NCBI GenBank assembly: GCA_965199915.1
Contig: OZ241348.1
Location: forward strand, 124,001-188,000
Length of the DNA: 64,000 nucleotides
Direction: 5' to 3'
Source of the DNA: VXYL01 sp965199915
GTDB taxonomy: Bacteria > Pseudomonadota > Gammaproteobacteria > Pseudomonadales > Azotimanducaceae
Positions within the stretch are counted from its first letter, which is position 1; each line of letters starts with the position of its first letter. Positions 25,902 through 35,068 of the stretch are shown here, in pieces. Position numbers and translations under genes: made by a program. Under the pieces are notes generated by a model, which was not told the DNA's origin, did not search any database, and saw nothing but the letters and a program-made list of their open reading frames with translations.

Positions 25902-28292
25902 ATGGTTCTTGGCGTGCGGTTGCGCGATTCGGCTTTGGCGTTTGCCGGCGCTGTGGTGGTCGTCCACTGGCTGCCGCTGGCGCATGGCCTTTGGTTGTGG
26001 TGGGCGCTCGGCGGCGCGTGTCTGCTGCCGCTGGCCGGCGTCGGCCGGGCGGGCGGCGTCGCGGCGCTGGCGCTGCTCGGGCTGGCGTGGGGCGCGTGGC
26101 ATGCGCAAGACGCCGCCGCGCGGCGCATCGACGCCGCGTGCGAAGCCGCGGCGTTGACCGGCCGGGTGAAGGGGTTGCCGTCGCGGGACGAGAACGCGGG
26201 AATCGGCACCATCACCCGTTTCGACTTTCAGCCGGTGGCCGCCCCCGCGGCCCCTTGCCGAATTGCCGGCCGGGTGCGCCTGTCGTGGCTCGACGGCCCG
26301 CGTCTGGGCGGCGGGCAACGGTGGCGTATCGAAGCGCGGCTGCGCGCGCCGCGCGGCATGGCGAACGCGCACGGCTTCGACCGGGACCGCTGGCACATGC
26401 GCGCGAAGATCGCCGCCACGGGTTACGTCGTGCGTGGCGAGCGGTTGCCCGCCGGCGACGGCACCGCGCTCGTCGACGAGGCCAGGGAAGCGCTGCGCGC
26501 TCGCTTGGGCGGCTTGGGCCTGGTCAATGGCGGCGTTCTGACCGCCTTGACCCTTGGCGATTCGGCGGCGATTCCGCGCGCCGAGTTGGCGCGCTACCGG
26601 CGCACCGGCACGATGCACCTGCTGGTCATTTCCGGCCTGCACGTTGGCGTTGTGACGGCGTTCGCGTTTTTCATTGGGCGCGCGGCGGCGTTGCTCGTCG
26701 GATTGCCGGGCAAATCGAGCGGCGTTGTTGTGGCGCTCGCGGCGGCGGCCGGCTACGTGTTTCTCGCCGGCGCCGGGTTGTCTCTGGTGCGCGCCTTCAC
26801 CATGGCGGCCGCCGGCATGGCGGCGTTGCTGGCCGGGCGCGTGGTGGCGCCGTCGGCGGTGTTCGCCTACGCCCTCGTGGTCGTGCTGCTGGTGGATCCG
26901 ATGGCGCCGCTGGCCACCGGATTCTGGCTCTCGTTTGGCGCGGTCGCCGTGCTGCTCGGCTTTTTTTCGCCTCGACGCCTGTCCCGTTCCTGGGTTGGCT
27001 CGGCGTTGCGGGCGCAGTTCGCCATCGCCTTGGTGTTCACGCCGGCCACGGTTTCGCTCACCGGGCTTTTGCATCCGCTCGGCGTCGCGGTCAACTTGGT
27101 GGCCGTGCCCTTGGTCACGCTGCTCGTGGTGCCGCTCGCGCTCGGCGGATTGGCGCTCGTTGGCACCTTCGCCGGCCCGTGGCTGCTGGTGGCCGCGGAC
27201 TATTGCGTGACGCTGCTCGGCCAAGTGCTCGCGCTCGCGGACGAGGTCCAACCACTGTACGTTGCGCACCCCGGGCCGTGGCTGCCTTGGAGCGTCGCCG
27301 TCGCCGCCGCCTGTCTGCTGCCGGTGTCCCGCCTCGCCGTCGCGGCGCTGGCGTCCGCCATGCTGGCGGTGTTGTTCTGGCCGACGTGGCGGCCGGCGCC
27401 GCCCGTCCAGCCTGGCGAAGTGGAGGTGACCGCCTTGGACGTGGGACAGGGCACCGCGGTGCTGGTGCGCACGGCGCGGCATGCGCTCCTCTACGACGCC
27501 GGCCCCGCCTTCCTGTCCGGAGCGAACACCGGCGACAGCGTGGTGCTGCCGGCGCTGCGCGGTTTGGGAATCGGCCGGCTGGACGTGCTGGTGCTCAGCC
27601 ACGGCGACACCGACCATGTTGGCGGCGCCGCGGCCGTGCTCGGAGGCGTGGACGTGGCGCTCGTGCTGGCCGGCGAACCGGTGCCGGGCATCGCCGCCGC
27701 TCCTTGCGTTGCCGGAGCCAAGTGGCGGTGGGACGGTGTGGATTTCACGCTGCTGCATCCGCCCGCCGGCCACGCGCACCGCGGCAACAACGCCTCGTGC
27801 GTGTTGCTGGTGAGCACTGGCGAAGCGCGGGCGCTGCTGGCCGGCGACATCGAGCGGGTGGTGGAAGAGCGCCTCGACGTGTACGCCGTGGATTGGCTGC
27901 TGGTGCCGCATCACGGCAGCGCGACGTCCTCGACGACCGCCTTCGTGGCCGCCACCCGACCGCGGTTCGCCATTGTCGGCACGCGCTGGAACAACCGTTT
28001 TGGCCATCCGCACGCGGACGTCGTGGCGCGCTACCGCGCCGCCGGCGCACACGTCGTCTCCACCGCCGTCTCCGGCGCGCTGCGCTGGCGCAGCGACCGT
28101 CCAGATCTGATCGAAGCCGAGCGATGCCGCCGCTCGCCCTATTGGCGACGCCCCGCCGACATGGAACGGCGCCAGACGTTGGGCGCCGCGTTGCTGCCGT
28201 GCGGCCCCGTTGGCGCCGCGGCGATCAACCGCGCAGCCAACCGCGCCGCCGCGCGGACCAATGCGGCGTTGGGGGTCAAGGTCGGCGTATGA
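25902..28292 (+). CDS. comEC: ComEC/Rec2 family DNA-uptake channel protein
   Basis: About 796 residues. The protein transports single-stranded DNA across the inner membrane in natural transformation. N-terminal membrane helices and an OB-like DUF4131 region come first (residues 1-190). The Competence domain with about eight helices follows (TMHLLVISGLHVGVVTAFAF is the family signature). The C-terminal metallo-beta-lactamase-like domain runs from VEVTALDVGQGTAVLVRT and contains LSHGDTDHVGG, LLVPHHGSATSS and FGHPHADV. The ATG at 25902 is chosen; TTG 25890 is four codons upstream. The TGA overlaps the start of the next gene (ATGA), an unusual coupling for comEC. Presence of comEC is compatible with transformability but does not prove it. 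Confidence 0.93.
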   Translation: MVLGVRLRDSALAFAGAVVVVHWLPLAHGLWLWWALGGACLLPLAGVGRAGGVAALALLGLAWGAWHAQDAAARRIDAACEAAALTGRVKGLPSRDENAGIGTITRFDFQPVAAPAAPCRIAGRVRLSWLDGPRLGGGQRWRIEARLRAPRGMANAHGFDRDRWHMRAKIAATGYVVRGERLPAGDGTALVDEAREALRARLGGLGLVNGGVLTALTLGDSAAIPRAELARYRRTGTMHLLVISGLHVGVVTAFAFFIGRAAALLVGLPGKSSGVVVALAAAAGYVFLAGAGLSLVRAFTMAAAGMAALLAGRVVAPSAVFAYALVVVLLVDPMAPLATGFWLSFGAVAVLLGFFSPRRLSRSWVGSALRAQFAIALVFTPATVSLTGLLHPLGVAVNLVAVPLVTLLVVPLALGGLALVGTFAGPWLLVAADYCVTLLGQVLALADEVQPLYVAHPGPWLPWSVAVAAACLLPVSRLAVAALASAMLAVLFWPTWRPAPPVQPGEVEVTALDVGQGTAVLVRTARHALLYDAGPAFLSGANTGDSVVLPALRGLGIGRLDVLVLSHGDTDHVGGAAAVLGGVDVALVLAGEPVPGIAAAPCVAGAKWRWDGVDFTLLHPPAGHAHRGNNASCVLLVSTGEARALLAGDIERVVEERLDVYAVDWLLVPHHGSATSSTTAFVAATRPRFAIVGTRWNNRFGHPHADVVARYRAAGAHVVSTAVSGALRWRSDRPDLIEAERCRRSPYWRRPADMERRQTLGAALLPCGPVGAAAINRAANRAAARTNAALGVKVGV

Positions 28293-29557
28293 TGGCAGCG
28301 ACCACTCGAACGGGGCACCCGCCGACGCATCCGGTGTTCGACACGGCCGAACAAATCGAGAGCCAGCTTCTCGCTGGCGAAGACAGCCGCGCTGAATTCA
28401 AGGAGTTGCGGTTGACGGACCGGGGCGTGCAAGCGCCGAACGCAGAGTCCGTGGCAGGCGAGATGGTGGCGTTCGCCAACGCGGACGGCGGCACGCTCTT
28501 CCTCGGCGTGAACGACGCCGGCGCGCCGCTGGGCATCCCGCAAGACCGGCTGGACGCCGTGGAGCGCTGGTTCGTGAACATCGCCACGCAGAACTGCGAC
28601 CCGCCCATCCGCCCCATCGTCCGCAAACACGTCCTCCAACGGAAGGGAGAGTGCAAGCACTTGATTCTCGGGGAGATTCCACATGGTCTCTATGTGCATC
28701 GCACGGTCGGAGGCCGCTACTATCAACGTGTTGGCAGCACAAAGCGGGATCTCACGCCTTCGGAACTGGCGCGCCTATTCCAGCAACGTGGCCGCGAGTA
28801 TGTCTTTGACGAGCGTCCCGTGCTGGCGGCCAGCGTGTCGGACCTCAATCAGCATCGCCTCGAAGCGTTCTTTGGTCGTTCACCGACCATCCCTTGGCTG
28901 GACTTGCTGCGCAACACCCGCGTCGTCATGCGGGACGAACACGGCACGGATCGCCCAACCGTGGCGGGGCTGCTCGCCTTCGCCACCGAGCCTGCGGTGT
29001 TCCTGCCCTCCTGCTCCATTGAAGCCGCCTGCTACGCCGGCACCGAGCTCTCGTCCAACCATCTAACGCATGTTGAACGCCTCGCCGGTCCCGTCTCCGA
29101 CCAGATCGACGCCGCCACCGCCTTCGTCGCGCAGTTGATGCGGGATAGACGCGCCAGCAATGGCACGCCTGCCTACGACATCGAGGTGGTGGACGAGGCG
29201 ATCGTGAACGCCGTCGCCCACCGCGACTACGCCATTGGCGGCTCGAAAATACGCCTGTTCCTGTTCGCCGACCGCCTGGAGCTCTACAGCCCGGGCGGGC
29301 TGCCCAACACGCTGACGCTCACCGACATGCCCTACCGCACCTTTACCCGCAACCAGCTCTTGGTGAGCTTCCTCTCCCGCCAACGCAGCAAGCGCACGGG
29401 AGACGTGTTCTTGGAGTCCCGCGGCGAGGGGGTGCGGAAGATATTGCGGCAGGGAGAGGCGCATTCCGGGCGCCCGCCGGAGTATCGGCTGTTCGGGGAC
29501 GAGCTGCGGTTGACGTTGTGGAAGAGCCAACCAGCCACCTTGGAGGCACATTCGTGA
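28289..29557 (+). CDS. AlbA_2/Schlafen-type putative ATP-dependent regulator with HATPase domain
   Basis: A 422-residue protein. Its N-terminal region is the Schlafen/AlbA_2 domain (EDSRAEFKELRL, GEMVAFANADGGTLFLGVND, GKYYQRVGSTKR-like HRTVGGRYYQRVGSTKRDLT). Its C-terminal half contains an ATP-binding HATPase_c_4 region (VVDEAIVNAVAHRDYAIGGSKIRLFLFADRLELYSPGGLPN). Such proteins are annotated as transcriptional regulators or ATP-dependent helicase-like proteins, and related Schlafen-domain proteins occur in phage defence. The ATG at 28289 overlaps the comEC stop, so the gene is co-translated with comEC. No DNA-binding winged helix is obvious beyond the C-terminal 60 residues. Confidence 0.85.
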   Translation: MMAATTRTGHPPTHPVFDTAEQIESQLLAGEDSRAEFKELRLTDRGVQAPNAESVAGEMVAFANADGGTLFLGVNDAGAPLGIPQDRLDAVERWFVNIATQNCDPPIRPIVRKHVLQRKGECKHLILGEIPHGLYVHRTVGGRYYQRVGSTKRDLTPSELARLFQQRGREYVFDERPVLAASVSDLNQHRLEAFFGRSPTIPWLDLLRNTRVVMRDEHGTDRPTVAGLLAFATEPAVFLPSCSIEAACYAGTELSSNHLTHVERLAGPVSDQIDAATAFVAQLMRDRRASNGTPAYDIEVVDEAIVNAVAHRDYAIGGSKIRLFLFADRLELYSPGGLPNTLTLTDMPYRTFTRNQLLVSFLSRQRSKRTGDVFLESRGEGVRKILRQGEAHSGRPPEYRLFGDELRLTLWKSQPATLEAHS

Positions 29558-29571
29558 AGCTCGGCCACGAT

Positions 29572-31191
29572 TCACGATGGCCACCTTTCGGCGCGCCGCA
29601 ACCGCGCTCGCCATTCGTCGACATCGAAACGCCAGCCCGCCGGCACCCGGTACACGCCGCCGTCCGCCAGCCGCGCCACCGTTTCCCAACCCGGCATCAG
29701 GTGGACGAAACGGTTGTAGGGGGCGTTCGCGCCGTGAAACGTCCGCACCCACACGAAATAGACCGGGTCGGGCCGGCCTTGCAGCTTGCGCGCCAGCGCG
29801 TCGACGCCAGGCGCCAGCCACTGATGCCGCCGCGCGGACGCCGGCAACCCGCTGCGCCACCACAAGAGCGCGTGATCGGTGCTGAACACCTGCCCCGGTG
29901 GTGGCTGCGCGCGCAGGTGGTTGATGGTCTCCGACCGACCCCACCAAGCGGAGTTGTAGCTGGTGCCGGTGTAACCCGCGCGCAGGGCCAAGGCCGTGAC
30001 CTTGCCGTTGGCGCGCGCGGCGACGCCGATGTGCAACAGAACCGCCAGCAGGAGACCCGCCCCAAACACCCGCGTAACCACGGTCCGCCGGCCGGCGAGC
30101 AGGCACTGCCCCAGCAATGCCGCGAGACACGCGAGCGGCGCGTAGATCGCCGCCAGAAACCGTTTCATTTCCCAATAGGAGGAGCCGGCCGGTCCGGCCC
30201 ACGCCATCGCGCAGTGAAACGCCGAATACGCGACGACGAACGCGCCGAATACGCCGATCGGTTGAACTAGAAGCCCACTGCGCCATGTCGCTTCCCCGCG
30301 CCGGTCTCGACGGCGCCACCGCAATGCCGCCAGCACCGCCACTGCAACGCCCAACCAACCCCAGAAGACGCCGCGCAGCCAACCCGGAACATGCGCCGGC
30401 AGCGCCCAAAACAAGAGCACGTCGCGGATGTGCCCCAGCACATACGTCATGGAAACCACGCCGGCGCCGAGGCGCGCGCCGGCGTCGTTGCCCATCGCCA
30501 CCAGCGCCAGCGACGCGGCGGCGAGGAAGGCGAACGCGCAGGCTTGGGCGAGGCGCGCGCGCCAGCGCCCCGGACGCGCCAACATGAGCGGCGCGGCCAC
30601 CAGAATCAACACCACGCCGGCGTAGCGGGTGAGCGCGGCGAGGGCGGCGAAGACGGCGGCCCCCACCACCAGCGCGCCGGCGCGCCGGCCGGCCGGCGCC
30701 CGCAAGAGCGCCACCACCAGCGTCAGCGCCACCAAGGTGAGCAAGGCGAACAACGCGTCGCTGCGCAGATCGGCGGCAAGCCCGTTCAAGTCCGGCGACA
30801 CCGCCACCACGGCCGCGGCGCCGACGACCAACAACGGCGAACGGACGTGTACGCGCAGCCAAAAGCCGACCACGCCAACCACGAGACCAAACGCGACGGC
30901 GTTCAGCCACCGCCCAACTTCGGCCGGCGCGCCGCCCAACCCGATTGGCACCGCCAGCGCCACCGAATAGAACGGCGGCCAAGCCCACAGACGCTTGCCG
31001 TTGAACATCACCAACCCGTTGCCCGCGGCGAGGTTCTCCGCCGCGGAGAGGAACGCCGCCTGGTCGTGGCCAACGGCCGCGCCGTGGCTCGCCGTCCGCA
31101 CGAGCGCATGGCCCGCGGCGGCGACCGCGAGCGCGACCACCAAGACCACCACAAGGCGGTCGCGGTTCGGCCGGGGCGTTTGCGCGGGCAA
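29572..31191 (-). CDS. GT39/PMT-like integral-membrane glycosyltransferase
   Basis: An integral-membrane protein of about 539 residues with ten or more hydrophobic segments and the PMT_2-like N-terminal loop: GHDQAAFLSAAENLAAGNGLV and WAWPPFYSVALA, followed by LAADLRSDALFALLTLV. Such enzymes transfer sugars from polyprenyl-phosphate donors to lipid, protein or glycan acceptors on the periplasmic side. The C-terminal soluble part (FVWVRTFHGANAPYNRFVHL) lies in the periplasm. The start is uncertain: no in-frame ATG precedes the first helix, and TTG at 31191 is a best guess without a clear ribosome site. Divergent from the amidohydrolase gene. No glycan-synthesis neighbours. Confidence 0.75.
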   Translation of the reverse strand: MPAQTPRPNRDRLVVVLVVALAVAAAGHALVRTASHGAAVGHDQAAFLSAAENLAAGNGLVMFNGKRLWAWPPFYSVALAVPIGLGGAPAEVGRWLNAVAFGLVVGVVGFWLRVHVRSPLLVVGAAAVVAVSPDLNGLAADLRSDALFALLTLVALTLVVALLRAPAGRRAGALVVGAAVFAALAALTRYAGVVLILVAAPLMLARPGRWRARLAQACAFAFLAAASLALVAMGNDAGARLGAGVVSMTYVLGHIRDVLLFWALPAHVPGWLRGVFWGWLGVAVAVLAALRWRRRDRRGEATWRSGLLVQPIGVFGAFVVAYSAFHCAMAWAGPAGSSYWEMKRFLAAIYAPLACLAALLGQCLLAGRRTVVTRVFGAGLLLAVLLHIGVAARANGKVTALALRAGYTGTSYNSAWWGRSETINHLRAQPPPGQVFSTDHALLWWRSGLPASARRHQWLAPGVDALARKLQGRPDPVYFVWVRTFHGANAPYNRFVHLMPGWETVARLADGGVYRVPAGWRFDVDEWRARLRRAERWPS

Positions 31192-31341
31192 GGAGATGGG
31201 CGATGCCGATACCGTCGCGTTGGCGCGGATTCTCGCACGCCATGCCGCGGGCGCGGTTCCGGGCCAGACCGCCGAACTTCCGCACCGGCGGTGAATGCGC
31301 CACAATGCCAACACTGGATCCGCAACAGACGGGAGGGACAC

Positions 31342-32346
31342 ATGCCACAACCGCAAACGCCCGCGTGGTACGCGGCGGTGCAGGAGGACATCATCGATCC
31401 GGCGCGACCTATCGTGGACCCGCACCACCACCTGTGGGAGACGCCCACGAACTGGGGCCGCTATGTGCTCGCCGATCTCTGGGCGGACACCGAATCCGGC
31501 CACAACATCGAGAAGACGGTGTTCATCGACTGCCGCTCGGGCTACCGCAAGGAAGGCCCCGAGCATTTGCGACCCGTCGGCGAGACCGAGTTCGTGGCCG
31601 CGGTGGCGGCCGAGAGCGCCAAGCGCGAAGGCGCAGCCACCATCGCCGCCATCGTCAGCCACGCCGACATGCGCCTCGGCGCGGCGGTGGAGGAAGTGCT
31701 CGCCGCGCACGAGGAAGCCGGCCGGGGGCTCTTCCGCGGCATTCGCCACGCCGGCCCCCGGGACGGCACCGGCACCCTCACCAACGCCGGCCGCAACCGC
31801 CCCTGCCCCTACGGCCAAGAGGACTTCCGCAGCGGCGTGTACACCTTGGGCAAGCTCGGCTACACCTACGACACGTGGCACTTCTTCCACCAAAACCGCG
31901 ACTACCTGGCGCTCGCCAAGGCGGTGCCGGAGACCACGATGATCCTCGACCACTTCGGCACGCCCCTCGGCGTTGGCGCCTACGCCGGCAAGCAGGAGGA
32001 GATCTTCGCGCAGTGGAAGGAGGACATCGCCGCCATCGCCGAGTGTCCGAATGTGGTGGCGAAGCTCGGCGGTCTCGCCATGCCGGACAACGGCTTCGGC
32101 TGGGACCGGCGCGACACCCCGCCCACCTCGGACGAGTTCGCGGCGGCGCAGCGGCGCTACTACCTGCACGCCATCGAGTGCTTCGGCCCGGATCGTTGCA
32201 TGTTCGAGAGCAACTTCCCGGTGGACAAGCTCTCCATCTCCTACCATGTGCTGTGGAACGGGTTGAAGAAGATCGTCCAAGACTTCAGCGAGGACGAGAA
32301 GCACGCCATGTTCTACGGCACCGCGGCGCGGGTGTACCGGGTGTAG
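31342..32346 (+). CDS. Amidohydrolase 2 family protein (metal-dependent TIM-barrel hydrolase)
   Basis: A 334-residue protein. Conserved features are DPHHHLWE near the N-terminus (metal-binding HxH), IDCRSGY, GIRHAGPRD, MILDHFGTP and ECFGPDRCMFESNFPVDK at the C-terminus, the pattern of the amidohydrolase-related family that includes gamma-lactonases and decarboxylases. The ATG at 31342 is preceded by GGGAGGGACAC, a good ribosome site. The specific substrate cannot be deduced. The next gene, an enoyl-CoA hydratase, lies about 110 bp downstream on the same strand, suggesting a catabolic pairing, but this is weak. Confidence 0.85.
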   Translation: MPQPQTPAWYAAVQEDIIDPARPIVDPHHHLWETPTNWGRYVLADLWADTESGHNIEKTVFIDCRSGYRKEGPEHLRPVGETEFVAAVAAESAKREGAATIAAIVSHADMRLGAAVEEVLAAHEEAGRGLFRGIRHAGPRDGTGTLTNAGRNRPCPYGQEDFRSGVYTLGKLGYTYDTWHFFHQNRDYLALAKAVPETTMILDHFGTPLGVGAYAGKQEEIFAQWKEDIAAIAECPNVVAKLGGLAMPDNGFGWDRRDTPPTSDEFAAAQRRYYLHAIECFGPDRCMFESNFPVDKLSISYHVLWNGLKKIVQDFSEDEKHAMFYGTAARVYRV

Positions 32347-32457
32347 CCGGCCGGTCCGCCGCGCGGTGGCGGCCAATGGGCTGGCGCGGGCCATCCCCGA
32401 ACTCAACGCTTGCAGCCGGTGTAGACTGCGCCGGTCTTTCTCTTGAGCGAGAGCGCC

Positions 32458-33243
32458 GTGCCTCAGGAAATCCTCACCGAAACGGACGGCCGCGTGGGCG
32501 TCATCCGCCTCAACCGGCCGCGCAAGCTGAATGCTTGGACGGACACCATGTCCGGCGCGATCGTGGCGCAGTTGCGGGCGTGGAACGAAGACGACGCCAT
32601 CGGCGCGATCCTGCTCACCGGCGAAGGCCGGGCGTTCTGCGCCGGCGCGGACATCGGCAATTTCGCCACGCGCGTTGAGACCAACCGCCAAGGCCAAGGC
32701 GAGACGCTGCACCGCGACGGCCACAACCTCACCACCATCATCCGCGAATCCAAGCCCACGGTGGCGGCCGTCAACGGCTACGCGGTGGGCGTGGGGCTCA
32801 CCATGATCCTGCCTTGCGACGTGCGCATCGCGTCCACCGCCGCCAACTTGAGCATCCGCTTCATTAAAATGGGGCTGATGCCGGAACTCGGTTCCACGCG
32901 CCTGCTCGCGCAACTCGTCGGCCTTGGCAACGCCACCGAGATGTGTCTCACCGGCCGCATGGTGGGAGCGGAGGAGGCGCTGCGCATGGGCTTGGTCACC
33001 GCGGTGACCGAGCCCGACGACCTGATGGCCACCGCCCTCGCCAAAGCGCGCGAAATCGCCGAAAACCCCACCCGCGCCGTGATGATGATCAAGGAGCTGC
33101 TGCGCAAGAATCCCGTGGACGCGGATTTGGAAGCGGTGATGGAGCGCGAAGGTCTGCGCGATCAGATCGCCCGGCGCCTGCCCGATCACGCCGAAGCGGT
33201 GTCGGCGTTCTTGGCGAAGCGGACGCCGCGCTTCAACCAGTAG
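32458..33243 (+). CDS. Enoyl-CoA hydratase/isomerase family protein
   Basis: Crotonase-superfamily enzyme of about 261 residues. The N-terminal strand (GRVGVIRLNRPRKLNAWTD), the oxyanion-hole stretch GRAFCAGADIGNF, AVNGYAVGVGLTMILPCDVRIAS and the catalytic-Glu region FIKMGLMPELGSTRLL are all present, and the C-terminal helices (ARRLPDHAEAVSAFLAKRTPRF) are complete. The GTG at 32458 with GAGCGAGAG upstream is preferred; TTG at 32443 is the alternative. It probably hydrates an enoyl-CoA in fatty-acid or amino-acid catabolism; the exact acyl chain is unknown. Confidence 0.9.
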   Translation: MPQEILTETDGRVGVIRLNRPRKLNAWTDTMSGAIVAQLRAWNEDDAIGAILLTGEGRAFCAGADIGNFATRVETNRQGQGETLHRDGHNLTTIIRESKPTVAAVNGYAVGVGLTMILPCDVRIASTAANLSIRFIKMGLMPELGSTRLLAQLVGLGNATEMCLTGRMVGAEEALRMGLVTAVTEPDDLMATALAKAREIAENPTRAVMMIKELLRKNPVDADLEAVMEREGLRDQIARRLPDHAEAVSAFLAKRTPRFNQ

Positions 33244-33308
33244 GCACCATCACGGCGGGGGCGGTCTACCAGGCGCGCGTGAGGGCGCCGCGCGCGCCGG
33301 CCAGCGTT

Positions 33309-34700
33309 CTATTCCGGCGCCACGAGCGGCAGGACGCGCAGCCACAAGTACGTTGCGCAGAGCGCCGCCATCAAGGCGAACACCATCCACATGGACGCGG
33401 TCGCCCAGCGCGCCGGCCGCACCCGCGCGTCCATGCGCTTGCGCTGCAGATGGATGGTCGCGAACGCCTGCACCGGGAGCATGAAGGCGCCGAACGTGGC
33501 GCCGAAGATGATCAAGTAGATGGGGCTCTCGAACGCCATGTAGATCAACGCGCTGACGACCGGCATGGCAATGATGTAGCCGCGCGTCCAATTGCGACGG
33601 AGCCGCAGGTTCGGGCGCGGAATCCAGCCGAAGGTGACGAGCAGATCCGGAAACGAGCGCGAGCCGGCGCCCAAACCGGAGAGCACCGTGGAGAACAGGA
33701 TGAAGAACGCGCCCAGAACGAACACCGCGAAAGCCCAGTCGCCCAACGTGGACGTGTACATGTTCGCCAGCACTTCCACCGTTTGCGCGCCTTCCGGCTG
33801 CAGACCGAGCCGGTGCAGCACGCCGGCGCCGAGGAAGTAGAACGCCAGCGTGGCGAAGGTGAGCACCACCAACGTCACCCACACGTCCATCTGCACCACG
33901 CGGATCCAGCCCCGCGCGCGCCGCACCCAGCCGGGATCGTCGCGGTCGCCGCCGACGAAACTCGGATAGCCCTTCTCCACGCACCAGTAGGTGTAGGCGG
34001 CGATCTCGGCGGACGCGACACCGGTGGCACCGTACATGCCGATCGCCAACGCCAAGTGCTCGAGCGGGAAGTCGAACGTCAGTCCAGAGGCGATGTCCGC
34101 CAACGTGGCGCGATACTCGGTGGTCTGCATCAAGACCGCGCAGATCACGGTGGCGACGCTGAACGACACCACCATCACCAGCAGGATCTTCTCGATGCGC
34201 CCGTAGGCGCCGGTCCACAAGAGCAGCATCACCACGGCGGCGGCGACGCACGTGGCTTGCGCGCCGCCGAAGTCCGGCGCCCAGGGCGCGACGATCAGCG
34301 CCAGGGCTTGCCCGGCGCCGCCGATGATGCCGCCGGAAGTCAACACCCCGGGCACGATGCCAAGCAAGCCGAGCCAAATCGGCCACGCAATCGGGCCGTG
34401 CGGGCCGGGCAAGGTGCCGGGCAGGCGATTGAGCGCCCGCAAGTAGGTGTCGCCGGTGGTGATCACGTAGCGCGCCAGCTCCGCTTGCACCAGCGATTTC
34501 AGCCAGCACGAGAACAACACCCACCAGAGCAACGTGAATCCGGCCGCCGCGCCCAGCCCGGCGGTGAGCAGAATCTCGCCGGAGCCAACGATGGAGCCCG
34601 ACACGACAATGCCCGGCCCCAAGCACCGAAAGCGTCCCGCGAGCGTGGTCGGCGGCGTCCTCGTGCCGCCGGGCGTGATGGTGTAGGGGTCGTCGCTCAC
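33309..34700 (-). CDS. Nramp-superfamily transporter with atypical metal-site motifs
   Basis: A 463-residue protein with about eleven membrane helices and the LeuT-fold layout of Nramp transporters. In canonical Nramp the first helix carries DPGN and the sixth carries MPH, residues that bind the divalent metal. Here the first helix reads GPGIVVSGSIVGSGEI and the sixth reads AIGMYGATGVASAEIAAYTYW, so both motifs are absent. NCBI-style annotations call such proteins Nramp family divalent metal transporter, but metal transport is not supported by these residues. The start is GTG at 34700. Encoded convergently with the enoyl-CoA hydratase gene. Substrate unknown. Confidence 0.8.
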   Translation of the reverse strand: MSDDPYTITPGGTRTPPTTLAGRFRCLGPGIVVSGSIVGSGEILLTAGLGAAAGFTLLWWVLFSCWLKSLVQAELARYVITTGDTYLRALNRLPGTLPGPHGPIAWPIWLGLLGIVPGVLTSGGIIGGAGQALALIVAPWAPDFGGAQATCVAAAVVMLLLWTGAYGRIEKILLVMVVSFSVATVICAVLMQTTEYRATLADIASGLTFDFPLEHLALAIGMYGATGVASAEIAAYTYWCVEKGYPSFVGGDRDDPGWVRRARGWIRVVQMDVWVTLVVLTFATLAFYFLGAGVLHRLGLQPEGAQTVEVLANMYTSTLGDWAFAVFVLGAFFILFSTVLSGLGAGSRSFPDLLVTFGWIPRPNLRLRRNWTRGYIIAMPVVSALIYMAFESPIYLIIFGATFGAFMLPVQAFATIHLQRKRMDARVRPARWATASMWMVFALMAALCATYLWLRVLPLVAPE

Positions 34701-34756
34701 CGGCGGCGCCGCACGATGCCGGCGGAAGCGGCGTCAACCCGGCGCCGAGCCTGAGT

Positions 34757-34921
34757 CTAGATCTCCACCATCTCGAAATCCGACTTCGGCGTGGCGCACT
34801 CGGGACACACCCAGTCCTCCGGCACGTCCTCCCAGCGCGTGCCGGCGGCGATGCCGCCGTCCGGCAGGCCTTCCGCCTCGTCGTAGATGAAACCGCAGGT
34901 CATGCATTGCCACTTGCGCAT
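34757..34921 (-). CDS. Rubredoxin
   Basis: A 54-residue iron protein with a single Fe(Cys)4 site: C6-x-x-C9-G and C39-P-E-C42, plus the family residues GFIYDEAEG, WEDVPEDWVCPEC and PKSDFEMVE. It is a one-electron carrier for alkane hydroxylases, oxidative-stress reductases or similar partners. The ATG at 34921 has GGGAGGAAAG immediately upstream. No rubredoxin reductase or hydroxylase lies nearby, so its partner is unknown. Confidence 0.96.
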   Translation of the reverse strand: MRKWQCMTCGFIYDEAEGLPDGGIAAGTRWEDVPEDWVCPECATPKSDFEMVEI

Positions 34922-35068
34922 CTTTCCTCCCCAACCGTCCTCGGTGTTGGCGCGGGCGCCACCCGCGCCCAAGCGAATGTGCCCGCCAAGACGCGCCGAC
35001 CTTGGCTGGCTGTTTTGACGATAGCGGCGACTATACCGCCACCGCGCCGGTGTGGTCTCCCGCCACTG

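Noticed and set aside
25488..28052. An 854-codon minus-strand frame opposite comEC
   Set aside because: Shadow of comEC; no recognisable protein features.
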